A stretch of 64,000 nt of DNA from Pseudarthrobacter sp. Fe7. GTDB taxonomy: Bacteria; Actinomycetota; Actinomycetes; Actinomycetales; Micrococcaceae. The position numbers were made by a program, and so were the translations under genes. Below are positions 37,427-48,092 of this stretch, one piece after another. The notes under the pieces are model-generated. The model was given only the letters and a program-made list of their open reading frames with translations. It was not told where the DNA came from and ran no database searches. The stretch lies in assembly GCA_024372495.1 (NCBI GenBank), contig CP099977.1, forward strand, positions 2,542,001-2,606,000. The letters are read 5' to 3'. Each line of letters begins with the position of its first letter. Position 1 is the first letter of the stretch.

Positions 37427-38104
37427 GTGGGCTCAGGCCTGCGGATTGGTGTTCTGGCCCTCCAGGGCGACTTCCGCGAGCACCTGCGCGCCGCGGAAGC
37501 CACCGGCGCACAGGGCATCGCAGTCCGCCGCCCGGAGGAACTGGACGGCCTGGACGGCCTCATCATTCCCGGCGGCGAATCCACGGCCATCGACAAGCTG
37601 GCCCGGGCCTTCGACCTTGCCGACCCGCTCCGCAAATACATCGCAGAGGGCCTGCCCGTCTATGGCTCCTGCGCAGGCATGATCCTTTTGGCCGATGACA
37701 TCGCAGATCCCGCCACGGATTTGTCAGGTGCCGCGCAGCAGACGTTCGGCGGCCTGGACATCACCGTGCGCCGGAATGCTTTCGGCCGGCAGCGCGAATC
37801 CTTCGAAACGGACCTTGACTTCAAGGGACTGGACTTCAGTGCCACTGAATCAGGCGTGGAACCCGTGCACGCCGTGTTCATCCGCGGCCCTTGGGTGGAA
37901 CGGGTGGGAGCAAACGTTGAGGTCCTTGCGCAGGTGGAACCGGCAGAGCCGGGCCAGGCGTCGCACGCCGTATCGTTGCCCGGGGCGGCTAGAATTGTCG
38001 CAGTGCGTTCGGGCCACCTGCTGGCCACCTCCTTCCATCCGGAAGTGACCGGCGAGAAACGCGTACATGAACTTTTTATCCGCATGATCAGAGGAGAAGC
38101 GTAA
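37427..38104 (+). CDS. pdxT: Pyridoxal 5'-phosphate synthase glutaminase subunit PdxT
   Basis: Supplies ammonia to PdxS. A 225-residue class-I amidotransferase: [16 protein letters not shown], the GGEST oxyanion motif, the Cys nucleophile in [12 protein letters not shown], and the His-Glu pair in [11 protein letters not shown]. The start is uncertain. GTG 37427 opens the intact frame but has no good ribosome site. ATG 37395, right after a GGAAGG, would read into PdxT if one missing base, or two extra bases in AGGCCT at 37435-37440, were corrected. yebC follows four bases later. Confidence 0.93.
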   Translation: MGSGLRIGVLALQGDFREHLRAAEATGAQGIAVRRPEELDGLDGLIIPGGESTAIDKLARAFDLADPLRKYIAEGLPVYGSCAGMILLADDIADPATDLSGAAQQTFGGLDITVRRNAFGRQRESFETDLDFKGLDFSATESGVEPVHAVFIRGPWVERVGANVEVLAQVEPAEPGQASHAVSLPGAARIVAVRSGHLLATSFHPEVTGEKRVHELFIRMIRGEA

Positions 38105-38107
38105 AGC

Positions 38108-38863
38108 ATGTCAGGCCACTCCAAATGGGCAACGACCAAGCACAAAAAGGCGATCATTGACAGCCGCCGCGCAAAGTCGTTCGCCAAGCTGATCAAGAAC
38201 ATCGAAGTTGCCGCGCGCATGGGCGGACCGGACCTCGCGGGCAACCCCGGCCTGGAACTTGCCGTGACCAAGGCCAAGAAGACCTCGGTGCCCAACGACA
38301 ACATTGACCGCGCCATCAAGCGCGGCGCCGGCCTCACCGGCGAAGTGGTGGACTACACCGAGATCATGTACGAAGCCCGCGGCCCCCAGGGTTCGGCGCT
38401 GCTGATCGAGTGCCTCACCGACAACAAGAACCGGGCAGCATCCGAGGTCCGCCTGGCCATCTCCCGCAACGGCGGCACCATCGCCGACCCCGGTTCCGTG
38501 AGCTACCTCTTCACCCGCAAGGGCGTCGTCAACCTGCCCAAGAATGGCCTGAGCGAGGACGACGTCCTGATGGCCGTCCTGGAAGCGGGCGCGGAAGAAG
38601 TCAAGGACAACGGCGAAACCTTCGAGATCCACTCGGAGCCGGGCGATCTCCAGGCCATCCGCGAGGCGCTGGCGGAAGCCGGCATCGAGTACGACACCGA
38701 CGAAGTTGAATTCGTTCCCTCCATGCAGGTGGAACTCGACGTCGACGGTGCCCGCAAGTTCCTGAAGCTGGCGGATGCCCTGGAGGACCTCGACGACGTG
38801 CAGAACGTCTACAGCAACGCCGACCTCAGCGACGAAGTCCAGGCTGCCCTGGAATCCGAGTGA
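38108..38863 (+). CDS. YebC/PmpR-family protein (transcription or ribosome-rescue factor)
   Basis: A 251-residue YebC-family protein. The N terminus [19 protein letters not shown] is diagnostic, followed by [21 protein letters not shown], the middle SNGNNDN-like [17 protein letters not shown], and C-terminal [17 protein letters not shown]. Members bind DNA upstream of ruvC in some bacteria, and recent work ties some to resolving polyproline-stalled ribosomes. The start ATG 38108 is behind GAGGAGAAG. The gene is intact and the first of the yebC-ruvC-ruvA-ruvB run, a conserved order. Confidence 0.95.
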   Translation: MSGHSKWATTKHKKAIIDSRRAKSFAKLIKNIEVAARMGGPDLAGNPGLELAVTKAKKTSVPNDNIDRAIKRGAGLTGEVVDYTEIMYEARGPQGSALLIECLTDNKNRAASEVRLAISRNGGTIADPGSVSYLFTRKGVVNLPKNGLSEDDVLMAVLEAGAEEVKDNGETFEIHSEPGDLQAIREALAEAGIEYDTDEVEFVPSMQVELDVDGARKFLKLADALEDLDDVQNVYSNADLSDEVQAALESE

Positions 38864-38919
38864 CGTCCGGCTTTGCCAGCTAATCGCGCGCCGGCCGCGC
38901 CCAGGGCGGGGGAGCAGGC

Positions 38920-39498
38920 GTGACCCTCCGCGTCCTCGGCGTAGACCCTGGCCTCACCCGGTGCGGCATCGGTGTGGTGGATGTTGAGCGGAACCGGCGC
39001 GCCAGCATGGTTGCCGTCGGCGTGGTAGGCACATCCCCGGACGAGACCCTTGACCGGCGCCTGCTGGTGATCGCCACCGCCATCGACGAGTGGCTGGACC
39101 GCTACGAACCCGAGGTCCTCGCCGTCGAGCGCGTCTTCTCGCAGCTCAACGTCAGTACGGTCATGGGTGTTGCCCAGGCGTCCGGCGTAGTCATCGCGGC
39201 GGCGGCCCGGCGGGGAATCCCGGTGGCGCTGCACACGCCGTCGGAGGTTAAAGCCGCCGTGACCGGAAGCGGCACCTCGAACAAGGACGCCGTGACAAAG
39301 CTGGTGACCAAGATCCTGCGGCTCGATGCCCCGCCGCGTCCCGCCGACGCCGCAGACGCGTTGGCGCTTGCCATCACGCATGCGTGGCGGGCCGGAAGCG
39401 GCGCCGCCGTGGCAACCAGCGGTCCCGGCAGTTCATCCCTGACGCCCGCCCAGCGCGCGTGGGCGGAAGCAGAGGCGAAAGCGCGCCGTTCGCGCTGA
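38920..39498 (+). CDS. ruvC: Holliday-junction resolvase RuvC
   Basis: A 192-residue endonuclease that cuts Holliday junctions brought by RuvAB. The catalytic acids are in [13 protein letters not shown] (Asp7-like), [14 protein letters not shown] (Glu), and the C-terminal [17 protein letters not shown] (Asp pair). The start is GTG 38920 behind GGGGGAG. The C-terminal ~30 residues are a variable Ala/Ser-rich tail. The gene is intact, in the usual actinobacterial position between yebC and ruvA. Confidence 0.96.
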   Translation: MTLRVLGVDPGLTRCGIGVVDVERNRRASMVAVGVVGTSPDETLDRRLLVIATAIDEWLDRYEPEVLAVERVFSQLNVSTVMGVAQASGVVIAAAARRGIPVALHTPSEVKAAVTGSGTSNKDAVTKLVTKILRLDAPPRPADAADALALAITHAWRAGSGAAVATSGPGSSSLTPAQRAWAEAEAKARRSR

Positions 39499-39585
39499 TT
39501 GTCCATGCCGCTTGCTAGGGTATTCGTAGATATGTTCGGATAGCCGGGACCTCAATATTGGTCCGGCAGAAACGGGAGCCCGGCC

Positions 39586-40230
39586 TTGATCAGTTTCCTC
39601 CGCGGAACCGTAGCGCATGTTGGCCTGTCAACGGCAGTGATTGACCTCAATGGCGCGGGCATGAGTGTCTACGCCACTCCGCAGACGCTCAGCCGGCTGC
39701 GGGTGGGCGAAGAAGGGCAGCTGTTCACCTCGCTGATTGTCCGGGAAGACTCGCTGACGCTTTTTGGCTTCGCTTCGGACGACGAACGCGAGGTATTCGA
39801 CATCCTGCTCAGCGTCAGCGGGGTCGGCCCCCGACTGGCCTTGGCGGTCCTGGCAGTGCATGATCCGGAAGCCATCCGCGTCGCAGCGCACACGGAGGAC
39901 AGCAAGACTTTCACGAAGGTCCCCGGGATCGGGCCCAAGGTAGCCGGCCGGATTGTGCTGGAGCTGGCCGGGAAGCTCGTGCCGCATGGAACCCCCTCAG
40001 CGCCTGGGGCCGCCACGCCGGCCGAAGCTGCCTGGAAGCCGCAGGTGGTGGCTGCCATGACCAGCCTGGGCTGGTCCGAGAAGGACGCTTCCGCCAGCAT
40101 TGACAAGGCTCTGGCCGACGATCCCGAGGTGTCCTTCCGCGGCAACGTCCCCGAAATCCTGCGCACCACCCTCCGCTGGCTGGGCCAGGATGGCGCACGC
40201 GCAGGCAACCGCGTAGGCACCCGTGGCTGA
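39586..40230 (+). CDS. ruvA: Holliday-junction branch-migration protein RuvA
   Basis: A 214-residue DNA-binding subunit of the RuvAB motor. TTG 39586 follows GGGAG and gives [20 protein letters not shown]. Domain I (OB-like) is followed by the HhH pairs in [19 protein letters not shown] and [19 protein letters not shown], a flexible Pro/Ala linker, and domain III ([21 protein letters not shown]), which contacts RuvB. Its stop overlaps the ruvB GTG region, so the two are coupled. The gene is intact. Confidence 0.96.
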   Translation: MISFLRGTVAHVGLSTAVIDLNGAGMSVYATPQTLSRLRVGEEGQLFTSLIVREDSLTLFGFASDDEREVFDILLSVSGVGPRLALAVLAVHDPEAIRVAAHTEDSKTFTKVPGIGPKVAGRIVLELAGKLVPHGTPSAPGAATPAEAAWKPQVVAAMTSLGWSEKDASASIDKALADDPEVSFRGNVPEILRTTLRWLGQDGARAGNRVGTRG

Positions 40231-41309
40231 ACCCTCGCTGGTTGCCGCAGGGGAGGAACCGGAAGAGCGCGCCATCGAGGCAGCCCTGCGGCCCAAAAAC
40301 CTGGATGACTTCGTGGGCCAGCACCGGGTGCGCAAGCAGCTGTCGCTGGTGCTGCAGGCTTCCCGGATGCGGGGACGCACCGCGGACCACGTGCTGTTTT
40401 CCGGTCCGCCCGGCCTGGGCAAAACCACCCTCGCCATGATCGTTGCCGCGGAGATGAACGCGCCACTGCGGCTCAGCAGCGGCCCCGCAATCCAGCACGC
40501 CGGAGACCTCGCGGCCATCCTGTCGTCCCTGTCCGAGGGCGAGGTCCTGTTCCTCGACGAAATCCACCGCATGTCCCGGCCGGCCGAGGAAATGCTGTAC
40601 ATGGCCATGGAAGACTTCCGCGTTGACATCGTGGTGGGCAAGGGCGCCGGAGCCACCGCCATCCCGCTGGAGCTGCCGCCGTTCACCCTGGTGGGCGCCA
40701 CCACCCGTGCAGGGCTGCTCCCCGGACCGCTCCGTGACCGGTTCGGGTTCACCGGCCACCTTGAGTTCTACTCCGTCGCGGAGCCTGGAACTGGTCCTGC
40801 GCCGGTCAGCGGGCCTGCTGGACCTGAAGGTCAACTCCGCCGGATTCGCCGAAATTGCCGGCAGGTCCCGCGGCACTCCCCGTATCGCCAACCGCCTGCT
40901 GCGACGGGTCCGGGACTGGGCGCTGGTGCACGGCGTCGAACAAATCGATGCCAGGGCGGCGTCAGCTGCCCTTGACATGTATGAGGTGGACAAGAAAGGC
41001 CTGGACCGGCTGGACCGGGCTGTACTCGATGCCCTCATCACCAAGTTCGGCGGCGGTCCCGTAGGCCTGTCAACCCTCGCCATAGCCGTGGGCGAAGAGA
41101 CCGAGACCGTGGAGACCGTGGCAGAGCCCTTCCTGGTCCGGGAGGGCCTGCTGGGGCGGACCCCCCGCGGCAGGATTGCCATGGCGCCGGCTTGGACACA
41201 CCTCGGGTACGCCATCCCGTCCGGTGTGTTTGCACAGGAGCAGCTGGACCTTTTCGAGCCTGCCGCAGACGCCTCCGGGGCGGAGGAATGGGCCCCGGAG
41301 GGCCAATAG
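40223..41309 (+). CDS. ruvB: Holliday-junction DNA helicase RuvB; frameshifted
   Basis: The AAA+ motor of branch migration, ~362 residues. GTG 40223 overlaps the last codons of ruvA. The family start ([19 protein letters not shown]), Walker [12 protein letters not shown], Walker [10 protein letters not shown], sensor 1 [10 protein letters not shown], arginine finger PLRDRFG, sensor 2 [14 protein letters not shown] and the winged-helix end with RTPRGRIA are visible. AGCCT at 40782-40786 should be AGCT (restores [17 protein letters not shown]). Without repair the product lacks sensor 2 and the DNA-binding domain. Confidence 0.95.
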
Positions 41310-41507
41310 CAGGCTCCGTTCAGCTTTTCCCTTTAGACTGGTATGACGCCCGGCACGTTCGGGTCTTTGTTTCGCGGGCGGCCCTGACGCCCCCGTAGCT
41401 TGGGGAAGGACTGTCAGGCGCTCTGTCTGCGCCACCAACCGCCCCGGCCGAAGCGAAGCCGACGTCGCTGGAAAACCAGCTGCACCCGCAAAAGAACGGA
41501 ATTCCCC

Positions 41508-41926
41508 TTGGATCCAATGTCAATTCTCCTGTTCGTCATGCTTGGCGTGTTCATCTTCATGATGTTCCGCCGCAACAAGAAGACGCAGCAGCAGCAGGCA
41601 GAGCCCAGTCGAAGTTTGGCCCGGGCGTGGAGGTCATGACCAGCTTCGGCCTTTTCGGCCGGATCGTGGACATCGATGAAGCAGAAAACAAGGTCACCCT
41701 TGAACTTTCCCCCGGCAACCTGGCCACCGTCCACCGCCAGGCCGTGACCAAGGTTGTGGAGCCGGTGGCGGCGGAAGCTCCTGCCGAACCCGCAACTGCT
41801 TCCCCGGTGGTGCCGGACGACGCCTCTTCCCTCACCACTCCGGAGACCGGTAGCACCGCCACGGGCGCCGAGACCCCCGAAGAAACCTTGAAGCGCCTCA
41901 ACGACGAGGGCAAGAAGGACAGCTAG
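41508..41926 (+). CDS. yajC: Preprotein translocase subunit YajC; frameshifted
   Basis: A small SecDF partner in protein export, ~139 residues. I chose TTG 41508 (MDPMSILLFVMLGVFIF), with GGA eight bases before; ATG 41517 is in frame. One membrane helix, the basic RRNKKTQQQQ, then GPGVEVMTSFGLFGRIVDID and ENKVTLELSPGNLATVHR. An unusually long Ala/Pro/Thr tail follows. The frame breaks at about 41604-41608, where GAGCCCAGTCG is one base short; the damaged site might be a former AGCTGC or a C run. Directly upstream of secD, as usual. Confidence 0.9.
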
Positions 41927-42026
41927 GCCCGCTGGCCCCTTTCCTCCCTCTACCGCTGCGGATCACCGCCGGCGCAGGTAACAGCCCGCGCCGGCGGTTC
42001 TTCCGCGAATAAGAGAAAGATCGACA

Positions 42027-43784
42027 ATGGCACGAACTGGCCGCAAGAAACCAGGGCTCCGCGTCCTGGTCTGGCTTGGCGTACTCCTGGCAGCGCTGAC
42101 AGCCGTCCTGGCCGGCGGCACCATCGCCGGGCAAGCCAGCCTGGGCACCCAAACTGGCCCTGGACCTTGAAGGCGGCACCCAGATGATCCTGGCGCCCAA
42201 GGTGGAGGGCGGTTCGGACATCAACGAACAGCAGCTCAACCAGGCCGTGGCGATCATCCGGCAGCGTGTTGACGGCTCCGGTGTATCCGAAGCGGAGATC
42301 AGCACACAGTCAGGGCGCAACGTGGTGGTCAGCCTTCCCGGCACGCCCTCCACCGAAACGCGGAACCTCATCCAGGCGTCTGCGGACATGAACTTCCGTC
42401 CCGTCCTCCTCAACGGTGACGCGGCAGCAGTGCCGCCCGAATCGCGGACCCCGGACGACAAGCTGCCCAAGCCGACGGCCGCGCCGGCAAACAGCAGCGA
42501 TACCAACTGGATCACCCCGGAGATCTACAAGCAGTTCGAGGCACTGGACTGCAACAGCGCCCAGGCCGAGAACCCGCAGAGGTCGGATCCCACCAAGCCA
42601 TTGGTAACCTGCGAACCCGCCACTGCCAAGAGCCCTGCCATCAAGTACATTCTGGGCCCCGTGGAGGTCAAGGGCACAAACATCGTCACCTCGTCCTTCC
42701 AGCTGCAGCAGGGGGCGCAGGGTGCGGTCACCAATGACTGGGCCGTCAACATCCAGTTCGACGCGGAAGGCACGGCCAAGTTCAAAGACGTCACCCAACG
42801 CCTGAACCAGTTCTACGTGGCCGCGGGGGAGAGTCAGGGACCGATCCAAAGTCCCAGTTCGCCATTGTGCTGGACGATCGGGTCATTTCCGCGCCACGTT
42901 CCCTGGCTGTCATCACCGACGGCCACCCACAGATCACCGGTGGCTTCACGGAGCAGACCGCAAAGGCGCTCTCAGACCAGCTGAAGTTCGGCGCCCTGCC
43001 CATCAGCTTCGAAATCCAGAGTGACCAGCAGATCTCTGCCACGCTCGGTGGTGAACAGCTGCGCATGGGCCTGCTGGCCGGCCTGATCGGGCTCCTGCTC
43101 GTGGTGGTCTACTCGCTGTTCCAGTACCGCGCCCTGGGGTTCGTCACCATTGCATCGCTGGTGGTGGCCGGCGCCCTCACGTACCTCGCCATCGCCATCC
43201 TCGGCTGGACGGAAAACTATCGGCTGTCCCTGGCAGGCGTCGCGGGCATCATCGTGGCCATCGGCCAGACGGCCGACTCGTTCATTGTCTACTTCGAGCG
43301 GATCCGTGATGAATTGCGGGAGGGCCGAGGCTTGGTGTCGGCGGTCGAAAACGGTTGGAAGCGGGCCAAGCGCACCGTCCTGGCGTCAAAGACGGTCAAC
43401 CTCCTGGCTGCGCTCGTCCTGTATTTCGTGGCAGTGGGCAACGTCCGCGGGTTCGCTTTCACCCTGGGCCTGACGGCCATCGCCGACCTCATCGTGGTCT
43501 TCATGTTCACTCACCCCACCCTGCAGTTGCTGGCGCGCACCAGGTTCTTTGGTGAGGGCCATAAGTTCTCCGGCCTGGACCCGGAACGGCTCGGAGCCGT
43601 CCCGTTGTACCGGGGTGCCGGACGAATGCGGACCCCCGAAGACCGGCCCGCGGCGGTTCGTGGTAAGAATTCCGGTGCCGCTGCAGAGGCCGAGCGCCGG
43701 ATGACCATCGCTGAACGGCGCCTGGCAGAGAAGCAGGAACAGCTCGCAGGCTCGTCGAAGACCTCCGCGAAGGAGAACAAGTAA
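42027..43784 (+). CDS. secD: Protein translocase subunit SecD; frameshifted twice
   Basis: Uses proton motive force to help pull exported proteins through SecYEG. ~586 residues: N-terminal helix (RVLVWLGVLLAALTAV), the periplasmic P1 region with LDLEGGTQMILAPKV and the internal repeat, and five further helices carrying SAVENGWKRAKRTVLASK and the RIRDELREG motif. AGCCT at 42138-42142 should be AGCT (restores GQASWAPKLALDLEGG), and the G run at 42837-42839 lacks one G (restores ESQGTDPKSQFAIVLD). The TAA stop shares a base with the secF ATG (TAATG), so the two are coupled. Confidence 0.95.
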
Positions 43785-44800
43785 TGTCAGGCTTCGCCAG
43801 TTTTGGTAATGAGCTCTACACCGGAAAACGCTCCTACGACTTTGTGGGCGCCAAGAGAATCTGGTTCATCATCGCGGCGGTGGGGGTGGCGCTGTCCATC
43901 ATCATCCCGGTGGCCAAGGGCGGCTTCAACCTCGGCATCGAGTTCCGCGGCGGTTCCGAATTCACAGTCTCCAATGTGAAAACGACCGATCCAACCGTCG
44001 GGGAGCATGCGGTCACTGATGTTGTAGCCGGCAGTGTTCCCCGGGTGGCCAACATCGCAGGCAACACCATGCGCATCCAGACTGACAAGCTGGCCGACGA
44101 TGAAACCCTCAAGATCAAGCAAGGCCTGACCACGGCCTACGGCGTTACCGACAACGAGGTGACATCAACCTTCGTCGGTCCCACCTGGGGTGCGGACGTG
44201 ACCAAGCAGGCACTGATCGGCCTGGTGGTATTCGTGCTCCTCGCGGCCCTGCTGATGGCTTTGTACTTCCGTACATGGAAGATGTCCCTCTCGGCACTGG
44301 CCGGCATGGCCGTAACCATGTTCATTACAGCAGGGGTGTACGCCCTCAGTGATTTTGAGGTTACGCCGTCGGCCATCATCGGGTTCCTGACCGTCCTCAG
44401 CTACTCGCTGTACGACACCGTGGTGGTCTTCGACAAGATCCGGGAGAACACCACCGGAATCGACGCATCCACGCGTCGAACGTTCGGTGAGGAAGTCAAC
44501 CTCGCAGTCAACCAGACCCTGGTCCGGTCCATCAACACCATGATGGTGGCGATCCTGCCCGTGGGGGCCATCCTCTTTATCGGGGCCGGGCTCCTGGGCG
44601 CCGGAACCCTGCGCGACCTGTCCTTGGCGTTGTTCGTCGGAATCCTCATCGGCACGGCTGCGACCATCTTCGTGGCCGCGCCAATGTACGCCTGGCTCCG
44701 CCAGGGCGAACCCGAGCTGGTCAAGCAGGCCCGGCGCGTCCAGCAGCGGCGTGCCGGATCAGCGGAACGCGCAGTTCCGGCGTCGCCGGCGAAAGCCTGA
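43784..44800 (+). CDS. secF: Protein translocase subunit SecF
   Basis: A 338-residue partner of SecD. Six membrane helices, the periplasmic GIEFRGGSEFTVSNV segment, YSLYDTVVVFDKIRENT and SINTMMVAILPVGAIL, which carry the conserved residues of the family. ATG 43784 overlaps the secD stop. The gene is intact and ends before a strong terminator. Confidence 0.96.
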   Translation: MSGFASFGNELYTGKRSYDFVGAKRIWFIIAAVGVALSIIIPVAKGGFNLGIEFRGGSEFTVSNVKTTDPTVGEHAVTDVVAGSVPRVANIAGNTMRIQTDKLADDETLKIKQGLTTAYGVTDNEVTSTFVGPTWGADVTKQALIGLVVFVLLAALLMALYFRTWKMSLSALAGMAVTMFITAGVYALSDFEVTPSAIIGFLTVLSYSLYDTVVVFDKIRENTTGIDASTRRTFGEEVNLAVNQTLVRSINTMMVAILPVGAILFIGAGLLGAGTLRDLSLALFVGILIGTAATIFVAAPMYAWLRQGEPELVKQARRVQQRRAGSAERAVPASPAKA

Positions 44801-44830
44801 TTCGCCGCCGAAGGAAGCCTTGGCTCCCTC

Positions 44831-44869
44831 AAAGGCCGGGCAATGCAGACTCTGCGTTGCCCGGCCTTT
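44831..44869. terminator. Terminator after secF
   Basis: Arms AAAGGCCGGGCAA (44831-44843) and TTGCCCGGCCTTT (44857-44869) pair perfectly. The stem continues inward with GCAGA/TCTGC, leaving almost no loop. It closes the yajC-secD-secF transcript before relA. Confidence 0.9.
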
Positions 44870-44948
44870 GCGCGTCCGGGCCCGGTTATAGAAGTGGCTG
44901 CCCGGAGGAATAGACTGGAGTAATTAAACGGTGGTGAGGGGTGCTTCA

Positions 44949-47339
44949 TTGGAAGAACGTTCGGCGTCGGCGCCAACGGCACAGGAAGAAAAAGTGCTGC
45001 CGGTGTACAGTCCGGTGCGGCGTCTCCAGCGCGCCCGGGTTCGCTGGTGCCGGTTGACAATTCAGGGGCACGCCCAACATTTCCCGGCCGAAGGGAGCGC
45101 ACCAGGTCCCGGCTTGCCCGCCTGACCGGACGGGGAACGGCCACATACTCGCCCATCCTTGAGCCGTTGCTCCGGACTGTCCGCGCCAACAATCCCAAAG
45201 AGGACTTCGACCTCATCCAGCGCGCATTCGACGTTGCTGAGCGCAGCCACCGCGGACAGAAGCGCAAGAGCGGTGACCCGTACATCACCCACCCGGTGGC
45301 TGTGGCCACTATCCTGGCCGAACTCGGCCTCAGCGGCACCACCCTGGCGGCCGCCCTGCTCCATGACACCGTGGAGGACACTCCCTACACCCTTGCGGAC
45401 CTGAAGCGGGACTTCGGGCCGGAAGTTGCCATGCTGGTGGACGGTGTGACCAAACTGGACAAGGTCAGCTTCGGTGAGGCTGCCCAGTCGGAGACGGTCC
45501 GCAAGATGGTCGTGGCCATGGCCAAGGACATCCGTGTCCTCATGATCAAACTGGCGGACCGGCTGCACAACGCCCGCACGTGGCGCTTCGTCTCGGCTGA
45601 ATCGTCAGCCCGCAAGGCCCGCGAAACCCTGGAAATCTTTGCCCCGCTGGCACACCGCCTGGGCATGAACACCATCAAATGGGAGCTTGAAGACCTGTCC
45701 TTCGCGGCACTCTATCCCAAGGTCTACGAAGAAATCGTCAGGATGGTGGGGGACCGTACCCCCGAGCGCGAAAAGAGCCTGGGCGTGATCCGCGACCAGA
45801 TCACCGAGGACCTGCGCGCGGCCAAGATCAAAGCCACCATCACCGGCCGGCCCAAGCACTACTACTCGATCTACCAAAAGATGATTGTCCGCGACAAGGA
45901 CTTCGACGACATCAACGACCTCATGGGTGTCCGTGTCCTGGTGGACTCCGTCCGGGACTGCTACGCCGCCCTGGGCACCATGCACTCGCGTTGGAACCCG
46001 CTGCCCGGCAGGTTCAAGGACTACATCGCGATGCCCAAGTTCAACATGTACCAGTCTCTGCACACCACCGTGATCGGTCCGGGCGGCAAGCCGGTGGAGA
46101 TCCAGATCCGCACGCACGAGATGCACCGCCGGGCGGAGTACGGCGTGGCAGCCCACTGGAAGTACAAGGACCAGCCAAACCGTACCGCGGTGGGTCCCGG
46201 GAGCCCCCGCGACGGCGACATGGGCTGGCTGCGCTCCCTGGTGGACTGGCAGCAGGAGACCTCTGACCCGGGCGAGTTCCTGGACTCGCTGCGCTTCGAG
46301 ATCAACGCCCGGGAGGTGTTCGTCTTCACCCCCAAGGGCGAAGTCATGGCGCTCCCGGCGGGTTCAACGCCGGTGGACTTTGCCTACGCCGTCCACACCG
46401 AAGTGGGCCACCGCACCATCGGTGCCAGGGTTAACGGCAAACTGGTCCCGCTCAACAGCGAACTGAACCACGGCGACTGGGTGGAGATCTTTACGTCCAA
46501 AGCCGAGGGGGCCGGGCCCAGCCAGGACTGGCAGCACTTCGTCAAGAGCGCCAGGGCGCGCAACAAGATCCGCCAGTGGTTCAGCAAGGAACGCCGCGAA
46601 GAGGCAATTGACCGTGGCAAGGAGCCTGCTGACCCGTGCCATGCGGAAGCAGAACCTTCCGCTGCAGCGCCTGATGACGCATGAGGCCCTGGCTGCCGTC
46701 GCGGAGGACTTCAAGTACGCGGACATCTCCGGCCTGTACGCGGGCGTAGGCGACGGACACACGTCTGCCCAGTCGGTCATGGAAAAGCTGGTCGAGAGCC
46801 TGGGCGGCGGCGAGAGCGCCGATGATGACGTCGAAGAGGTCAGCATCCCCTCGCAGGTCAGCAAGGCACGCTTCTCCGACTCCGGTGTTGTGGTCCGCGG
46901 CGTGGGTGATGTCTGGGTAAAGCTGGCCCGCTGCTGCACTCCCGTTCCACCGGATCCGATCCTGGGTTTTGTGACCAGGGGGTCCGGGGTCTCCGTGCAC
47001 CGCACGGACTGCACCAACATCTCCGATTTGAAGGACCAGCCGGACCGGATCGTGGACGTGGACTGGGCCCCCACCCAATCGAGCGTCTTCCTGGTGGAAA
47101 TCCAGGTGGAGGCACTGGACCGCAAGTCCCTGCTCTCCGACGTAACCCGGGTCCTGTCGGACAACCACGTCAATATCCTGGCGGCCAGCGTCCATACCTC
47201 CACGGACCGGGTGGCTATTTCAAAGTTCGCTTTCGAAATGGGCGATCCCAAGTACCTCAGCCACGTCCTGAGCGCCGTCCGCAGGATCGACGGGGTCTTC
47301 GACGTCTACCGCACTACCGGAAACAAGCGCCGGAGCTAG
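44949..47339 (+). CDS. relA: Bifunctional (p)ppGpp synthetase/hydrolase RelA (Rsh); frameshifted twice
   Basis: The stringent-response enzyme, ~797 residues. HD hydrolase domain ([29 protein letters not shown]), synthetase domain ([31 protein letters not shown]), TGS ([19 protein letters not shown]), a zinc-finger-like RCCTPVPPD region, and C-terminal ACT domain. I start at TTG 44949 behind GAGGGG, giving [16 protein letters not shown]. Two frame breaks: one C missing near 45017-45019 (restores [17 protein letters not shown]) and AGCCT 46623-46627 (AGCT expected; restores [15 protein letters not shown]). A later start, GTG 45047, avoids the first break but drops the N-terminal tail. The 3' end overlaps the convergent gene at 47220. 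Confidence 0.93.
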
Positions 47340-47990
47340 CTGCGCCAGCTTTTCCAGGGCTGCCCGTTTGTGGGGGACCCTGGGTGTCGCCTCGATGGCG
47401 AGCACCAGGAGGCGAAGCCTGACATCCTGCTGTGGCCTGGCCAGCAAACCGGCGAGGGCGGGCACGGCGCGTTCCGGTTCGACGTGCAGGGCGATGTCAA
47501 GCGCGGTCCGCAAGGGACTGGAAACCATCAGTCCACCCAGGCTGATCACGTCGAACGGACCCAGCTTCACTTCGTGCAGCGTGCACCCACGGGTGTTCCG
47601 GAGACTGGACACCCGCCGCTTTGCGTCCACCAGGAGTGCCAGCCTGTCCGGCTCCGCCGCGCAGCCGTAAATCCAGGCCGCCGTCATCCGCCCCGCGACA
47701 ACGCGCTGCCGTATCGCTGCCGGTACGGTCGCCGCGGCCGCCTTTGCGCGCAACTGCGGGGACGCCGCCAAACCGGGGAGGGTGTAGCCGTGCTGATGGA
47801 AGCGGGCCAGCAGCCCGTCAGCTGCCAAGGACTGGAGTTCCGGACCGGCAAAGGGCAACCCGGGTGCATACAACTCGGGAAAGCGGGGCGCCGCAGCCGC
47901 CTCCACTCCGGTTGCCGGGCTGACAGGCTGTGCGGGTGCAGCGGTGGGTTCCCTGCCCGGGCGGGTGGTGGAGGATAGATGTGTGGCCAT
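47220..47990 (-). CDS. AbiEi-like (type IV antitoxin/DUF559-adjacent) hypothetical protein
   Basis: A 256-residue protein resembling actinobacterial proteins labelled AbiEi-family antitoxin: SMTAAW-like MTAAWIYGCAAEPDRLALLVDAKRRVSS, GCTLHEVKLGPFDVISLGGLMVSSPLRTALDIAL. I see no adjacent AbiEii toxin gene. ATG 47990 follows GAAGG. As read, the last 120 bases overlap the 3' end of relA head-on, which is unusual. A shift of frame shortly upstream would meet a TAG near 47340, so the true end may be there and a hidden indel is possible. Confidence 0.65.
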   Translation of the reverse strand: MATHLSSTTRPGREPTAAPAQPVSPATGVEAAAAPRFPELYAPGLPFAGPELQSLAADGLLARFHQHGYTLPGLAASPQLRAKAAAATVPAAIRQRVVAGRMTAAWIYGCAAEPDRLALLVDAKRRVSSLRNTRGCTLHEVKLGPFDVISLGGLMVSSPLRTALDIALHVEPERAVPALAGLLARPQQDVRLRLLVLAIEATPRVPHKRAALEKLAQLAPALVSGSAVDVEDPVDPADGAQDVAEVLGIAHFESEL

Positions 47991-48000
47991 ACCTTCATCT

Positions 48001-48043
48001 AACCCGGACGGCCGTTAAGAGGTACAGGCCCCGTCCGGGTTAT
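48001..48043 (-). terminator. Hairpin terminator after the DUF349 gene
   Basis: TAACCCGGACGG (48001-48012) and CCGTCCGGGTTA (48032-48043) form a perfect 12-base stem with a 19-base loop. It lies between the DUF349 stop and the next minus-strand gene start, so it probably ends the DUF349 transcript. Confidence 0.75.
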
Positions 48044-48092
48044 GTGGATAACCGGGATAGGGCCTGCGCCTTTCAGCTTATGACCGGAAGGG

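Noticed and set aside
39524..39539. TCGTAGATATGTTCGG upstream of ruvA as a second LexA box
   Set aside because: It keeps the GTTCG half but has three mismatches to TCGAAC-N4-GTTCGA in the arms, so I do not call it. A genome-wide matrix score could change this.
47220..47990. AbiEi-like gene as half of an abortive-infection toxin-antitoxin system
   Set aside because: No AbiEii nucleotidyltransferase toxin gene lies next to it; the label reflects similarity to stand-alone actinobacterial proteins only.
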